NCBI RefSeq assembly: GCF_015234355.1
Contig: NZ_JADGMV010000001.1
Span: 611,671-675,670 of the forward strand
DNA from: Psychrobacter sp. NG25
Lineage (GTDB): Bacteria > Pseudomonadota > Gammaproteobacteria > Pseudomonadales > Moraxellaceae
Direction: 5' to 3'
Length of the DNA stretch: 64,000 bases
Below the pieces are notes generated by a model. That model searched no databases. It was given only the letters and a program-made list of their open reading frames with translations, and was not told the DNA's origin. Shown piece by piece: positions 18,088-27,579 of this stretch (positions within the stretch are counted from its first letter, which is position 1; every line of letters starts with the position of its first letter). The position numbers and the translations under genes were made by a program.

Positions 18088-19320
18088 TTATAACTGTTGT
18101 ATTAGCCGTTCGCAGTCTTCGTGGGTTAATTTGGCATTCATCACTAAGCGAATACGAGCAGTGTTTTCAGGAACGGTGGGTGGTCTAATAGGCAATGCGT
18201 AGAACCCTGCTGTTTGTAACTGGTTCGCTTTAGTAAGCGCACGCGCATTATCGCCCAATATATAAGGAATGATAGGAGAGTCATAACTGATATGTTGAGC
18301 AGTAGGTGATACACGGTGTTGTGGGTCGATAGCCTGACTAAGTGTGATAGACAATTGCGCTAAATGCATACGTTGATCAGTTAACTGCGGCATTTTGGCT
18401 AAGATAAAGCGTGTCCAGGCATGATTGATAGGTGGTAATGCCGTACTAAAAATTAGTGGGCGCATCGTATTAATCAGCCAGTGTTTGACGACCTCATCAC
18501 ACATGATATAAGCGCCAACTGAAGCGAAGGCTTTCCCAAATGTCCCCACCAAATAATCGATATCGGACAACGTATTTGTTTCTTCTGCTAGACCCAATCC
18601 TGTTTCACCTAAAACACCGACGGCATGTGCTTCATCGACATATAGCTCAATACGAGTGTCATTTGCTTTTAATTGCACCAGCTGAGGTAAGTCGGCGCGG
18701 TCACCATCCATACTAAAAATACTCTCAGTGATAATAATGATGCGCTCAACCGTTTCATCTGCTTGCTCAATGAATCTGGCCAAATGCTCGTAATCGTTGT
18801 GACGGTAACGACGATAGGTGACCAGTTTGCTTTGGCTCAGACGCAACCCATCGATAATACTCGCATGTACTAGCTTGTCAGCCAAAATAAGTGTTTTGAC
18901 TGGTAGGGCAGTCAGTGCTGGCAATATACCAAGATTTGCATGATAGCCACTGTTTAATACCAACACTGATTTTGAGGCAGATATGTTCTGCTTGTCGGTA
19001 GCATTCTGATACCAGCTTTGCAATTCAGACTCTAATGCTTGCAACTGTATATCGTTTCCTGTGAGGAGCCGTGAGGAAGTGGCACTCATTTTAGGTGTCT
19101 GTGCAGTGGGTAGCTGTTCTATTTGATTAAGAAACTCAGTCTGTAACTCGATATCACCACCCAAGCCAAGATAATCGTTACTCGCAATGTTGAGCAAAGC
19201 TTTACCCTCGCTCATGACGTATTGCCCCTTGTGTTGCAGGTTTGGCAATTGGCGATATTGTTGGTTTGCTTTGAGGTCTTCGAGCGCTACTTGTAGACGA
19301 TCAGTGATGAGATTGGTCAT
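18088..19320 (-). CDS. bioF: 8-amino-7-oxononanoate synthase BioF
   Basis: PLP enzyme that condenses pimeloyl-ACP with alanine in biotin synthesis. The frame extends upstream to 19437, but Met at 19320 (MTNLITDRLQ) is chosen: it has an AAGGAAG ribosome-binding site, and the 39 upstream residues look non-coding. That gives 410 aa, slightly longer than the usual 385-390. Signatures: NDYLGLGG, DEAHAVGVLGETG (the Asp binds the pyridine N) and GTFGKAFASVGAY, with the Schiff-base lysine. Confidence 0.93.
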   Translation of the reverse strand: MTNLITDRLQVALEDLKANQQYRQLPNLQHKGQYVMSEGKALLNIASNDYLGLGGDIELQTEFLNQIEQLPTAQTPKMSATSSRLLTGNDIQLQALESELQSWYQNATDKQNISASKSVLVLNSGYHANLGILPALTALPVKTLILADKLVHASIIDGLRLSQSKLVTYRRYRHNDYEHLARFIEQADETVERIIIITESIFSMDGDRADLPQLVQLKANDTRIELYVDEAHAVGVLGETGLGLAEETNTLSDIDYLVGTFGKAFASVGAYIMCDEVVKHWLINTMRPLIFSTALPPINHAWTRFILAKMPQLTDQRMHLAQLSITLSQAIDPQHRVSPTAQHISYDSPIIPYILGDNARALTKANQLQTAGFYALPIRPPTVPENTARIRLVMNAKLTHEDCERLIQQL

Positions 19321-19640
19321 TCTTTCTTCCTTCATTTTTGTTATTTGACAGTATTTAAGGCATTTTAAGCTTGGTTTTTTAGTAGGAAGAGCGTGAAATG
19401 AGTAGGGATTATTGCATAAATGGGCTGGTTGTAACAAAAGGTTTCATATCTTGGCCTTTGTAACCCACTCGCTGATGAAAACTTGCAAATCTTAACTCTC
19501 ATACTATTAAACACTGACAGAGTGTCTGAAATAGTTTGTTACTATTACATTCATCGTAGCAAGCAAGACGATAGGGCTATAAGAGCCAGTATAAATAAAT
19601 AGATAACTTGTTTGTTTAAATGGATGTTAAGGAGCTAATA

Positions 19641-20186
19641 ATGAAAATTCTACAAAAAACTCTAATCACGCTAGCAGCGGGTTCTTTATTAAGCATGGGC
19701 GCACAAGCCGCAACGTCCTATAGCAACGGCTACACTGGTCAACCGTATATCGGTGCCAAAGTCGGTCAGTTTGATTTAGATATTGATAACGCAGATGATC
19801 CTACTGCTTATGGTGTCTATGGTGGTTACAACTTCGATTCTACTTTCGGTGTTGAAGCTGAATATGTCGGCTCAGATGATGCTGATTATAGAAACGGTGA
19901 CCTCGATGCCAAAACTTATGGCGCATACGGTACCGCACGTTATCAGTTCCCAAATACTGGCTTGTACGCCAAAGGTAAGCTAGGTGTGGCTAAGACTGAA
20001 GTGGATGGTGACTACACCAACGGTTTGGTTAAAGTCTCAAACTCTAGCAGTGATACTGGTATTGCTGGTGGTGTAGGTCTTGGTTATTCAGTCAATCCTA
20101 ATTTTGGTGTCGAAGCTGAATATTCAATGATGGACAGCGATGTAGATGCCAAACTCTTGACCGTCGGTGCTCAATTAAAATTCTAA
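19641..20186 (+). CDS. Small outer-membrane beta-barrel protein, tandem copy 1
   Basis: A 181-aa exported protein. The ATG at 19641 has AAGGAG upstream. Signal peptide MKILQKTLITLAAGSLL... with cleavage after AQA near 23. The mature part has alternating aromatic strands (YIGAKVGQFDLD, AYGVYGGYNF, VEAEYVGSDDADY) and ends in Phe (AQLKF), the BAM-recognised end of outer-membrane barrels. It looks like an 8-strand OmpA-like/opacity-type barrel without a periplasmic domain. Copies 2 and 3 follow. Function (adhesion, envelope integrity) cannot be assigned. Confidence 0.85.
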   Translation: MKILQKTLITLAAGSLLSMGAQAATSYSNGYTGQPYIGAKVGQFDLDIDNADDPTAYGVYGGYNFDSTFGVEAEYVGSDDADYRNGDLDAKTYGAYGTARYQFPNTGLYAKGKLGVAKTEVDGDYTNGLVKVSNSSSDTGIAGGVGLGYSVNPNFGVEAEYSMMDSDVDAKLLTVGAQLKF

Positions 20187-20283
20187 ATATTTTTTATAAC
20201 CCTTTTTATTGAAGGCTTATCTGATGGGTTTTCCTCATACAGATAATATATACCAATCAAAAATGTAATTTTAAGGAAATAAA

Positions 20284-20823
20284 ATGAAAACTCTACAAAA
20301 AACTCTAATGGCAGTAGTAGCAGGTTCTTTATTAAGCATGGGCGCACAAGCTGCTGGTTCTTATGGTAATGGCTATACTGGCCAGCCGTATGTTGGTGCT
20401 AAAGTCGGTCAATTTGATTTAGATATCAATAATGCTGATGATCCAACTGCTTATGGTGTTTATGCTGGTTATAACTTTGATCCTAACTTTGGTCTTGAAG
20501 CTGAATATGTAGGTTCAGATGATGCTGATTACCGTGGTGGTGATATCGATGCTGAATCTTATGGTGCTTATGGTACTTATCGCCATGCGTTCACAGATAC
20601 TGGTCTATATGCAAAAGGTAAGCTTGGTGTAGCAAGAACTGAGGTAGAAGCTACAAATACTAATTTTGCAGGCGCATCTGATTTCTCAGATCATGATACC
20701 AGTCTGGCTGGTGGTGTAGGTCTTGGTTATTCAGTAAACCCTAACTTCAACGTAGAAGCAGAATATGACGTGTTGGGTAGCGATACAGATCTTATGACTG
20801 TTGGTGCAAACATCAAGTTCTAA
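20284..20823 (+). CDS. Small outer-membrane beta-barrel protein, tandem copy 2
   Basis: A 179-aa paralog of copy 1 with near-identical signal peptide and first strands (GYTGQPYVGAKVGQFDLDI). It diverges in the loops (ATNTNFAGASDFSDHD) and ends in NIKF. Ribosome-binding site TTAAGGAAA. There is only a 97-bp gap from copy 1 with no strong terminator, so both may share a transcript that ends at the hairpin at 20854. Confidence 0.85.
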   Translation: MKTLQKTLMAVVAGSLLSMGAQAAGSYGNGYTGQPYVGAKVGQFDLDINNADDPTAYGVYAGYNFDPNFGLEAEYVGSDDADYRGGDIDAESYGAYGTYRHAFTDTGLYAKGKLGVARTEVEATNTNFAGASDFSDHDTSLAGGVGLGYSVNPNFNVEAEYDVLGSDTDLMTVGANIKF

Positions 20824-20853
20824 ATGTTTGACTAGCTGTACAATGTATAAAAA

Positions 20854-20879
20854 ACGCATCCTTTTGGGTGCGTTTTTTT
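20854..20879 (+). terminator. Intrinsic terminator after barrel copy 2
   Basis: ACGCATCC, a TTTT loop, GGGTGCGT and seven T. One G-T pair in the stem. Same stem family as the terminators of dnaK and of copy 3. Confidence 0.88.
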
Positions 20880-21031
20880 GCTTGCTATAAAAACAGCATG
20901 ATAATAACCAAAAAATAGTGCATTAAAAATACGGTTCTGTTAGAATCCTGCATCCAACAATAGTTCATCTAAAATGTATACTCTATTAATCCATCTAGAC
21001 TGCATTTTATTTGCATTCAATAGGAAGATAT

Positions 21032-21595
21032 ATGAATACTTTGCAAAAAGCTTTAATCGCATTATCAGTTGGTTCTTTAATGAGCGTGAGTGCTCAAGCT
21101 GCCATGAATTATGCAGGCCAGCCTTACGCTGGTGTAAAAGTGGGTCAGTATAGCCCTGATGCAAGCGGTGTTGATGATGCTGTGTCTTATGGCGTTTACG
21201 GTGGTTACAAGTTCACGCCAGCGTTCGGTGTAGAAGCTGAGTATCTGACTACTACTGATGCTGATTCTTTTGAAGATGAGTTTGAGAAGAATGAGTACAG
21301 CGCAGATGTTTACGGTATATATGCTACTTATGATTATGCATTCCCTAATACGGCACTGTATGCTAAAGGTCGTTTAGGTATCGCAAAAAATGAAATTGAT
21401 GTGGATTACACAGATAAAGAAGATTCTAGCGAAAATGATAGCTCTAGTTTTTCCGATACTGGTATTGCAGGTGGTTTAGGTTTGGGTTATAACCTTACTC
21501 CTACGGCTTCTTTTGAAGCTATGTATAACATCTATCCTGAAGTTGACGATTTGGATGTTGGTGGTTTCAGCTTAGGCGCGCACTTTAAGTTCTAA
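21032..21595 (+). CDS. Small outer-membrane beta-barrel protein, tandem copy 3
   Basis: A 187-aa product from the ATG at 21032, with TAGGAAG upstream. It has the same signal-peptide style (MNTLQKALIALSVGSLMS..., cleavage after AQA), the same strand motifs (YAGVKVGQYSPD, GVEAEYLTTTDAD) and a C-terminal HFKF. It is the most diverged copy and carries a longer acidic/Ser-rich loop (KEDSSENDSSSFSD). Its own promoter is likely, because a terminator separates it from copy 2. Confidence 0.85.
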   Translation: MNTLQKALIALSVGSLMSVSAQAAMNYAGQPYAGVKVGQYSPDASGVDDAVSYGVYGGYKFTPAFGVEAEYLTTTDADSFEDEFEKNEYSADVYGIYATYDYAFPNTALYAKGRLGIAKNEIDVDYTDKEDSSENDSSSFSDTGIAGGLGLGYNLTPTASFEAMYNIYPEVDDLDVGGFSLGAHFKF

Positions 21596-21617
21596 TTGGC
21601 TTGCAAAGAAATAAAAA

Positions 21618-21643
21618 ACGCATCCTTTGGGGTGCGTTTTTTT
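21618..21643 (+). terminator. Intrinsic terminator after barrel copy 3
   Basis: ACGCATCC, a TTTG loop, GGGTGCGT and seven T; almost identical to the hairpin at 20854. Confidence 0.88.
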
Positions 21644-21778
21644 GCGTTAAATTTTTATAACTTCTCTCATGTTTATTAAGCTGTGAACATCATAGATTGA
21701 TGATTTTTAAGAAGTTATGAATACTAAAAGTGTGTTACATTGAAAGTTAGAATATCAAAGATAAGAGGTATCGCAGCG

Positions 21779-22273
21779 ATGGACATACTTTGGATGATTG
21801 AACCTTGGCATTGGCTCGTTTTAGGCTTTATATTGCTGATTGTTGAGATGTTTGTGCCCACATTTGCAAGCCTATGGTTTGGTGCTGCTGCTATCATTGT
21901 TGCAGCCCTTTCATGGTTATTGCCGATTTCAGTCTTTGTTCAAGTGATTATTTGGTTGGTGTTATCGGCTATATTTCTGTTGGCATGGTTCAAATTCATT
22001 AAGCCGTTATCGATAGACCGTACCAAAGCAGGTTTGGGTGGCAGCGTTATCGTTGGCGAAACTGGCATGATTATCGTACAGCCGCAGCCAGATAGGGCAG
22101 GTACCGTCAGATTTAGTGTACCTATTGTTGGTGCTGCTGAGTGGGTATGCCGCACGAGAGGGGAACAAGTAGCAGTCGGTGATAGAGTGGTCGTGACCGA
22201 TATCGTCGGCAACGAGTTGATTGTGAGCAGTATGAAATCGCAGGCAGCGATGAATAATAGTAAACAAATATAA
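21779..22273 (+). CDS. NfeD-family membrane protein
   Basis: A 164-aa protein starting at the ATG at 21779, which has AGAGGT upstream; an in-frame TTG at 21740 is less likely. Two to three hydrophobic segments cover about residues 8-75 (WHWLVLGFILLIVEMF, then LPISVFVQVIIWLVLSAIF), followed by an OB-fold-like NfeD domain (GETGMI ... VVVTDIVGNELIV). NfeD proteins pair with SPFH/stomatin proteins, and such a gene follows after 15 bp, so the two form an operon and probably a membrane complex. Confidence 0.88.
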   Translation: MDILWMIEPWHWLVLGFILLIVEMFVPTFASLWFGAAAIIVAALSWLLPISVFVQVIIWLVLSAIFLLAWFKFIKPLSIDRTKAGLGGSVIVGETGMIIVQPQPDRAGTVRFSVPIVGAAEWVCRTRGEQVAVGDRVVVTDIVGNELIVSSMKSQAAMNNSKQI

Positions 22274-22288
22274 TAATAGGGGTGGGTT

Positions 22289-23149
22289 ATGGGAAGCTTT
22301 AGTATTGTCATGTTGGTCTTGGTGGCACTGGTGGTGTTTACAGTGTTTAAGGGTGTTCGCATCGTACCGCAAGGCTACAAATGGGTGGTGCAGCGCTTGG
22401 GGAAATATAGCCAAACGCTAGAGCCTGGGTTAAATCTGATTATTCCTTTCGTCGATGATGTCGCCTATAAAGTGACGACTAAAGACATCGTGCTTGATAT
22501 TCCATCACAGGAAGTCATTACTCGAGACAACGTGGTGATTATCGCCAATGCAGTGGCTTACATTAATATCGTACGCCCTGACAAAGCAGTATATGGCATC
22601 GAAGATTATGAATATGGTATTCGCAATCTGGTACAGACCTCATTACGCTCAATCATCGGTGAGATGGATCTGGATAGTGCCTTGTCGAGTCGCGACGAAA
22701 TCAAGATGAAGCTAAAGCATGCAATCTCAGAAGATATCGCTGATTGGGGCATCACGCTGAAGACGGTAGAAATTCAAGATATTAACCCATCGCAAACTAT
22801 GCAAGCGTCAATGGAAGAGCAGGCGGCGGCAGAGCGTCTACGTCGTGCCACAGTGACGCGTGCTGATGGTCAAAAGCAAGCGGCTATCCTAGAAGCCGAT
22901 GGGCGTCTCGAGGCCTCACGCCGTGATGCTGAAGCGCAGGTAGTGCTAGCGAGAGGCTCAGAAGAGTCGATTCGTTTGATTACCAACGCCATGGGCACAG
23001 AAGAGATGCCGATTGTTTATTTGCTTGGTGAGCAGTATATCAAGGCAATCCGTGAACTGGCTGAATCTGATAACTCAAAAATGGTGGTGTTACCTGCTGA
23101 TATTTTAAGTACCGTAAAAGGTATGGTGGGTGATAAGTTAAAAGTGTAG
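22289..23149 (+). CDS. SPFH/band-7 domain protein (QmcA/paraslipin-like)
   Basis: A 286-aa protein with one N-terminal membrane segment (about 4-18) and an SPFH domain (VPQGYKWVVQRLGKYSQTLEPG to about 180). An Ala/Glu-rich coiled coil (EEQAAAERLRRATVTRADGQ) and a short C-terminal tail follow. It forms ring-like membrane scaffolds and often works with an NfeD partner, here encoded 15 bp upstream. The family links it to membrane-protein quality control; the specific role here is inferred. Confidence 0.9.
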   Translation: MGSFSIVMLVLVALVVFTVFKGVRIVPQGYKWVVQRLGKYSQTLEPGLNLIIPFVDDVAYKVTTKDIVLDIPSQEVITRDNVVIIANAVAYINIVRPDKAVYGIEDYEYGIRNLVQTSLRSIIGEMDLDSALSSRDEIKMKLKHAISEDIADWGITLKTVEIQDINPSQTMQASMEEQAAAERLRRATVTRADGQKQAAILEADGRLEASRRDAEAQVVLARGSEESIRLITNAMGTEEMPIVYLLGEQYIKAIRELAESDNSKMVVLPADILSTVKGMVGDKLKV

Positions 23150-23167
23150 TAACTATTATTTCAGATA

Positions 23168-23196
23168 AAAAAAGACCTCAAGCGAGGTCTTTTTTG
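23168..23196. terminator. Bidirectional terminator between the SPFH gene and hemN
   Basis: AAAAAAGACCTC, AAGC loop, GAGGTCTTTTTT. The A-run before and T-run after the 7-bp core let it serve both convergent genes. Confidence 0.85.
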
Positions 23197-23243
23197 CGCT
23201 ATAAACTCAGAGTTGCTTTCTAAAGTTATTTTTTAAAGTTGCT

Positions 23244-24806
23244 TTAAATCACTTTCGAAAAACGATCTTTATGTTTTGTTTCCAGATATTCATCAAAGAC
23301 CATCGCAACGTTTCGACCCAATAAGCGTCCACGTGGTAAAACACGAATACCAGCCGCATCCATATCGATGAGTCTATCGTCTTGCATGGCACCGAGCTGT
23401 GCTATTTCATCAATAAAATAAGTAATAGCATCGATACCGAATTTCTGATTCACATCTTTAAAATCAACATAGTCATGACAGAGCAAGTTCATAATGACAT
23501 ATTCACGCAGACGATCTTTAATCGACGTCTTGATTACTTTTACCGCTGGCATGACAGTAGGATTGATTTTTGCCATATCAATATTGGCTTGATAGGCTTG
23601 CAGATCCGTATCATTCTGTAGGATATAGCGGGTACTGGCATTGGCAATCTGACTGATAGAAGAAACACCGAATCCTAATAGGTCGCAGTCACCCATGATG
23701 GTGTAACCTTGGAAGTTACGATGTAATTTACCCTCGCGCTGTGCGATAGCGAGTTCATCATCAGGCTTTGCGAAATGGTCAATACCGATATATTGATAGC
23801 CCGCTTCGCTCAACATATTGATGGTATTGCCAAGCATTGTAAGCTTCGCTGCTGGATTGGGTAGGTCTTCATCCTTAATCTGACGTTGCGCTTTAAAGCG
23901 CTCAGGCAGATGCGCATAGTTAAACACAGACAGACGATCTGGCGACATCTCTATGATGCGCTGTACCGTTTGGTTAAAGGTATCAGGCGTTTGATGTGGT
24001 AAGCCATAAATCAAGTCGATGTTAATAGAGTGAAAGCCAAGTTCGCGCGCCTCGTTGAGCACATTTTCAATCAATTCTGCTGAATGCACACGATTGACAG
24101 CGATTTGTACGGTTTCATCTAAATCTTGCACACCTAAACTGATACGGTTGAAACCAAGACCACGCAATACTTTTAGTGTGTCTTCGCTCAGCTCGCGCGG
24201 GTCAATCTCAATAGAGTAGTCGCCTTCATTTTCGGGCAAAAACTCAAACTGCGTCTGCAAAAACTGCCACAGTTGAACCATTTCTTCATCGCGCAAAAAT
24301 GTGGGTGTACCACCGCCCAAATGCAGCTGCTTGACCAATGGCTTGCTGCTACCTTCTGGCACAGATAATAAGCGACGCTTATGCTTAATCTCAGCAATTA
24401 AGTACTGCAAATAATCGCCCGAGTCGCTATTTTTTTTGGTAATAATTTTATTGCAAGCACAGTAGTAGCAAAGGTGACGACAGAAAGGGATATGAAAGTA
24501 CAAAGATAGGGGAGCACGCGCTTCACGGTTCTGCAGGATTTTAGTCTCAAGGTTGTCAGCGATTGGCGCGAACTCTAAAGCCGTTGGATAAGAGGTATAT
24601 CGTGGCCCTGAGCGATTGTATTTATGAATGATCGCTTCATCAAATGCGGGTAGATGTTTGCTCGTAATACTGCCGCGCAAACTAGCATAAGGGTTGTCTG
24701 GTTGCATGACAGGACGTGTCGTGGTCGGCTGCTCTTCGGCGCGATTGTAAGGCTGCTCGATATGGTCAGCACTGTTAGAATTGTTTTGTTCTGGATGTTC
24801 TGTCAT
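23244..24806 (-). CDS. hemN: Oxygen-independent coproporphyrinogen III dehydrogenase HemN
   Basis: Radical-SAM enzyme of anaerobic heme synthesis, in the cytoplasm. The Met at 24806 (MTEHPEQ) is chosen because it has GAGG upstream; the frame continues to 24890 without a better start. The product is 520 aa. The N-terminal 70 residues are polar and disordered-looking, which makes it longer than the usual 455-460. The radical-SAM motif is FCRHLCYYCAC (CxxxCxxCxC), diagnostic for HemN rather than HemW. The GGGTPTFL motif and the HemN C-terminal domain follow. I saw no clear FNR box upstream. Confidence 0.92.
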   Translation of the reverse strand: MTEHPEQNNSNSADHIEQPYNRAEEQPTTTRPVMQPDNPYASLRGSITSKHLPAFDEAIIHKYNRSGPRYTSYPTALEFAPIADNLETKILQNREARAPLSLYFHIPFCRHLCYYCACNKIITKKNSDSGDYLQYLIAEIKHKRRLLSVPEGSSKPLVKQLHLGGGTPTFLRDEEMVQLWQFLQTQFEFLPENEGDYSIEIDPRELSEDTLKVLRGLGFNRISLGVQDLDETVQIAVNRVHSAELIENVLNEARELGFHSINIDLIYGLPHQTPDTFNQTVQRIIEMSPDRLSVFNYAHLPERFKAQRQIKDEDLPNPAAKLTMLGNTINMLSEAGYQYIGIDHFAKPDDELAIAQREGKLHRNFQGYTIMGDCDLLGFGVSSISQIANASTRYILQNDTDLQAYQANIDMAKINPTVMPAVKVIKTSIKDRLREYVIMNLLCHDYVDFKDVNQKFGIDAITYFIDEIAQLGAMQDDRLIDMDAAGIRVLPRGRLLGRNVAMVFDEYLETKHKDRFSKVI

Positions 24807-25108
24807 GCGATATTCCTCGTTTTGACCATATATATTGCTAGAGTTTATGTGGTTCAAGGGTAGCAATTGAAACCGTTCGTTTATGATCACCTTTCTAGCG
24901 ATATTTATGTCTAAATAGACAGTGGCTAGTATAACAAATCCTTGTTAATAGTGGGGTGAATAGCGAGTGCTCTTAGGCAAAACTTATTAAGATAATGAGC
25001 TCATGATTGAATCATCAATCACATGAGGTTTTATGACTCAAAACACGACATTTGCGTACCTATGTGTAATCCTCTATTATCGAGAGAGCCTCTTTATAGG
25101 AAACACTC

Positions 25109-26683
25109 ATGTCGTTTGCTCAAGTCTATACCCGTTCAGTCGTCGGTCTGCACGCACCAAAGGTCATTATTGAGGTGCACTTGTCGCAAGGTTTGCCTGC
25201 ATTGACCATTGTCGGCCTACCAGAAGCTGCAGTGCGTGAGAGTAAAGACAGAGTACGTTCCGCGATATTGAATTCTGGGTTTCAGTTTCCCAATCGCCGC
25301 CTCACTATTAACCTAGCACCTGCGGATTTACCTAAAGATGGCGCAAGGCTAGATTTACCGATTGCTATCGGTATCTTGGCAGCCAGTGATCAGCTCGATC
25401 CAGACGTGTTATCAGGGTTTGAGTTTATCGGTGAATTGGCACTAAACGGAAATCTGCGGCAAGTGACAGGCAGTTTGGCAGTAGCTCGAGCGATTAAAGC
25501 GGAAGGGTTGGCTGTAACTTCATCGAGTAGTAATGAGCAACCATCAAGCGAGCAGCGGCCAAGAGAAGCATTAACATCAGTCAAATTAATCGTGCCAATA
25601 GATAACGGGGCAGAAGCCAGCCGTGTCGAAGGAGTAGAGATATTAGGCGCTCAAAGTCTCAAAGCCGTTTGTGATCATCTGCAGTCGTTAGCGAATCCAA
25701 GCGCACACTATGAGTCTTTGGTAGTCGTCACACCCAGCCCAGCACCACAGCATGTAGGTTATCAAGTAGACTTGGCTGATGTCAAAGGTCAGCATCATGC
25801 ACGGCGTGCACTAGAGATTGCAGCAGCAGGTGGGCACTCGATATTATTCACAGGGCCGCCCGGTTCAGGCAAGACATTGATGGCATCGCGTCTACCGACT
25901 ATATTGCCTGACCTCAGTGACGAAGATGCGTTAGAAGTAGCCAGCACCTATTCAGTCGCAGACAGCGATTATGACTATGGTACACGGCCATTTAGGCAAG
26001 TTCATCATACGATATCAGCCGTGGCATTGGTGGGTGGTGGTTCACGTCCGAAACCTGGTGAGATTACCCTTGCGAATAAGGGTGTGTTATTCCTTGATGA
26101 ATTACCAGAGTTCGATCGTACGGTATTAGAGGTGTTACGTCAGCCATTGGAGGCCAAGCAAATCACCATCAGCCGTGCCAACTCACAAATGACTTTTCCT
26201 GCTAATTTTCAATTGGTCGCTGCCATGAATCCCTGCCCATGCGGTTATGATGGCGATACATCAGGACGTTGCCGCTGTCGACCCGAGCAGATTAAACGCT
26301 ATCAAGACAAGCTGTCAGGACCACTATTAGATCGCATTGATTTGCATATCACCGTGCCTGCTTTGCCCATTGCTGACTTGCAAAATGCTCAGGCTGGAGA
26401 AACCTCCGAACAAGTGAGGGTAAGGGTAGCCGCCGCTCATAAAAATCAGATGCAGCGGCAACAAAAGGTCAATAATGAGCTGAGTCCTAGCGAGATTGAT
26501 AAATATATCCAATTAGGAGAAAGCGAGCAGCAGCTATTACAGCTTGCTCAGCAGCGCCTGAATTTATCCGCTCGTGGCTACCATCGAGTATTGCGAGTAG
26601 CGCGTACTATCGCAGACCTTTCTGATAGTGTAGATATAACGAGTGTCCATGTATCTGAGGCACTGAGCTATCGTAGCAAGTGA
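25109..26683 (+). CDS. comM: YifB/ComM-family AAA+ ATPase
   Basis: A 524-aa helicase-like protein of the Mg-chelatase subgroup; ComM drives branch migration during natural transformation. The N-terminal LonC-like domain (GLPALTIVGLPEAAVRESKDR) is followed by Walker A FTGPPGSGKT at about 249-258 and Walker B GVLFLDELPEF. A Cys-rich CPCGYDG ... RCRC segment, GPLLDRIDLHI and a C-terminal helical domain complete it. A low-complexity insert (SSSSNEQPSSEQRPRE) near residues 132-147 is unusual. It fits with dprA at the start of the window. Confidence 0.93.
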   Translation: MSFAQVYTRSVVGLHAPKVIIEVHLSQGLPALTIVGLPEAAVRESKDRVRSAILNSGFQFPNRRLTINLAPADLPKDGARLDLPIAIGILAASDQLDPDVLSGFEFIGELALNGNLRQVTGSLAVARAIKAEGLAVTSSSSNEQPSSEQRPREALTSVKLIVPIDNGAEASRVEGVEILGAQSLKAVCDHLQSLANPSAHYESLVVVTPSPAPQHVGYQVDLADVKGQHHARRALEIAAAGGHSILFTGPPGSGKTLMASRLPTILPDLSDEDALEVASTYSVADSDYDYGTRPFRQVHHTISAVALVGGGSRPKPGEITLANKGVLFLDELPEFDRTVLEVLRQPLEAKQITISRANSQMTFPANFQLVAAMNPCPCGYDGDTSGRCRCRPEQIKRYQDKLSGPLLDRIDLHITVPALPIADLQNAQAGETSEQVRVRVAAAHKNQMQRQQKVNNELSPSEIDKYIQLGESEQQLLQLAQQRLNLSARGYHRVLRVARTIADLSDSVDITSVHVSEALSYRSK

Positions 26684-26706
26684 CTTTATTCCCACAAGAT
26701 AAGTCC

Positions 26707-26752
26707 CACAAGGTAAGCCACAAAAGATGCGACTAACCTTGTGAAAATTTTT
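26707..26752 (+). terminator. Probable terminator of comM
   Basis: CACAAGGTAAG paired with CTAACCTTGTG, allowing one mismatch, followed by AAAATTTTT. It sits between the convergent comM and gph genes. Confidence 0.5.
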
Positions 26753-26762
26753 GAGATTATAA

Positions 26763-27437
26763 TTATTTAAGCAGATAATCTTGCAGCGCCTGAAAGCTAT
26801 CAAACGCTTCGGTAGGATTTAGCTCACGAATATCTTGCCCGTAGTTATAGCCATAAGACAATCCAAGCGTGTCCATATTGGCATTTTGTCCGGCTAATAT
26901 ATCGTTTCTAGAATCACCAATCATAACGGCTTGTTCTGGAGAAACGTTTAACGCTTCACAGACATGCAATAGCGGTGCCGGATCAGGTTTTTTAGTTGAG
27001 AGACTATCACCGCCCAATACTTCGCTAAATAAGTCCTGCCAGCCAAATGACTGCAATATCTTCGGTACAAAACGAATGGGTTTATTGGTTACTAATGCCA
27101 GTGTATACCCTGCATCTTTCAGTTTCTTTAGTCCGCTATCGACATCTGGGTAAGCGACGGTTTTGCTGCCACTGAGATTTTTATAAGCTTCAAAAAATAT
27201 TTGCTCTGCGTGATCAGCTTCCTCGACCGTTAACTCATTTTCTAACACCTCTACCTTACCCACTAGCGCGCGCTCTACCAGTAATCTTGAGCCATTGCCT
27301 ATCCAGTTGCGTATCGTCTCGATAGGGTAGGTCTCTTTGCTCAACGTGGTTAGCATAGCGTTAGTCGCATCAGCCAAATCAGGCACACTATCAATGAGTG
27401 TTCCGTCGAAATCAAAAATCAAAAGTTGCTTATCCAT
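26763..27437 (-). CDS. gph: Phosphoglycolate phosphatase-like HAD hydrolase
   Basis: A 224-aa HAD-superfamily phosphatase that removes phosphate from 2-phosphoglycolate. Motif I is FDFDGTLIDSVPDL at 8-21, motif II lies in VTNKPIRF, motif III is the KKPDP lysine and motif IV is MIGDSRNDILAG. The helical cap lies between motifs I and II. The length fits bacterial Gph. Substrate assignment within the HAD family is by overall resemblance. Confidence 0.85.
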   Translation of the reverse strand: MDKQLLIFDFDGTLIDSVPDLADATNAMLTTLSKETYPIETIRNWIGNGSRLLVERALVGKVEVLENELTVEEADHAEQIFFEAYKNLSGSKTVAYPDVDSGLKKLKDAGYTLALVTNKPIRFVPKILQSFGWQDLFSEVLGGDSLSTKKPDPAPLLHVCEALNVSPEQAVMIGDSRNDILAGQNANMDTLGLSYGYNYGQDIRELNPTEAFDSFQALQDYLLK

Positions 27438-27579
27438 TATTCCTCGCTATTAGAAATCGTTCTATTTGTCATGTTTGCCATACTTTACGTTATGCCATAC
27501 CTTAGCACAGTAATGTTTTGAGGCTAGAAAATTCACTTTTTCAATGTGCAACAGACCTTAATGAACCAAAGCAATCACT

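Noticed and set aside
24807..25108. FNR box upstream of hemN
   Set aside because: No TTGAT-N4-ATCAA-like palindrome could be found in the interval between hemN and comM.
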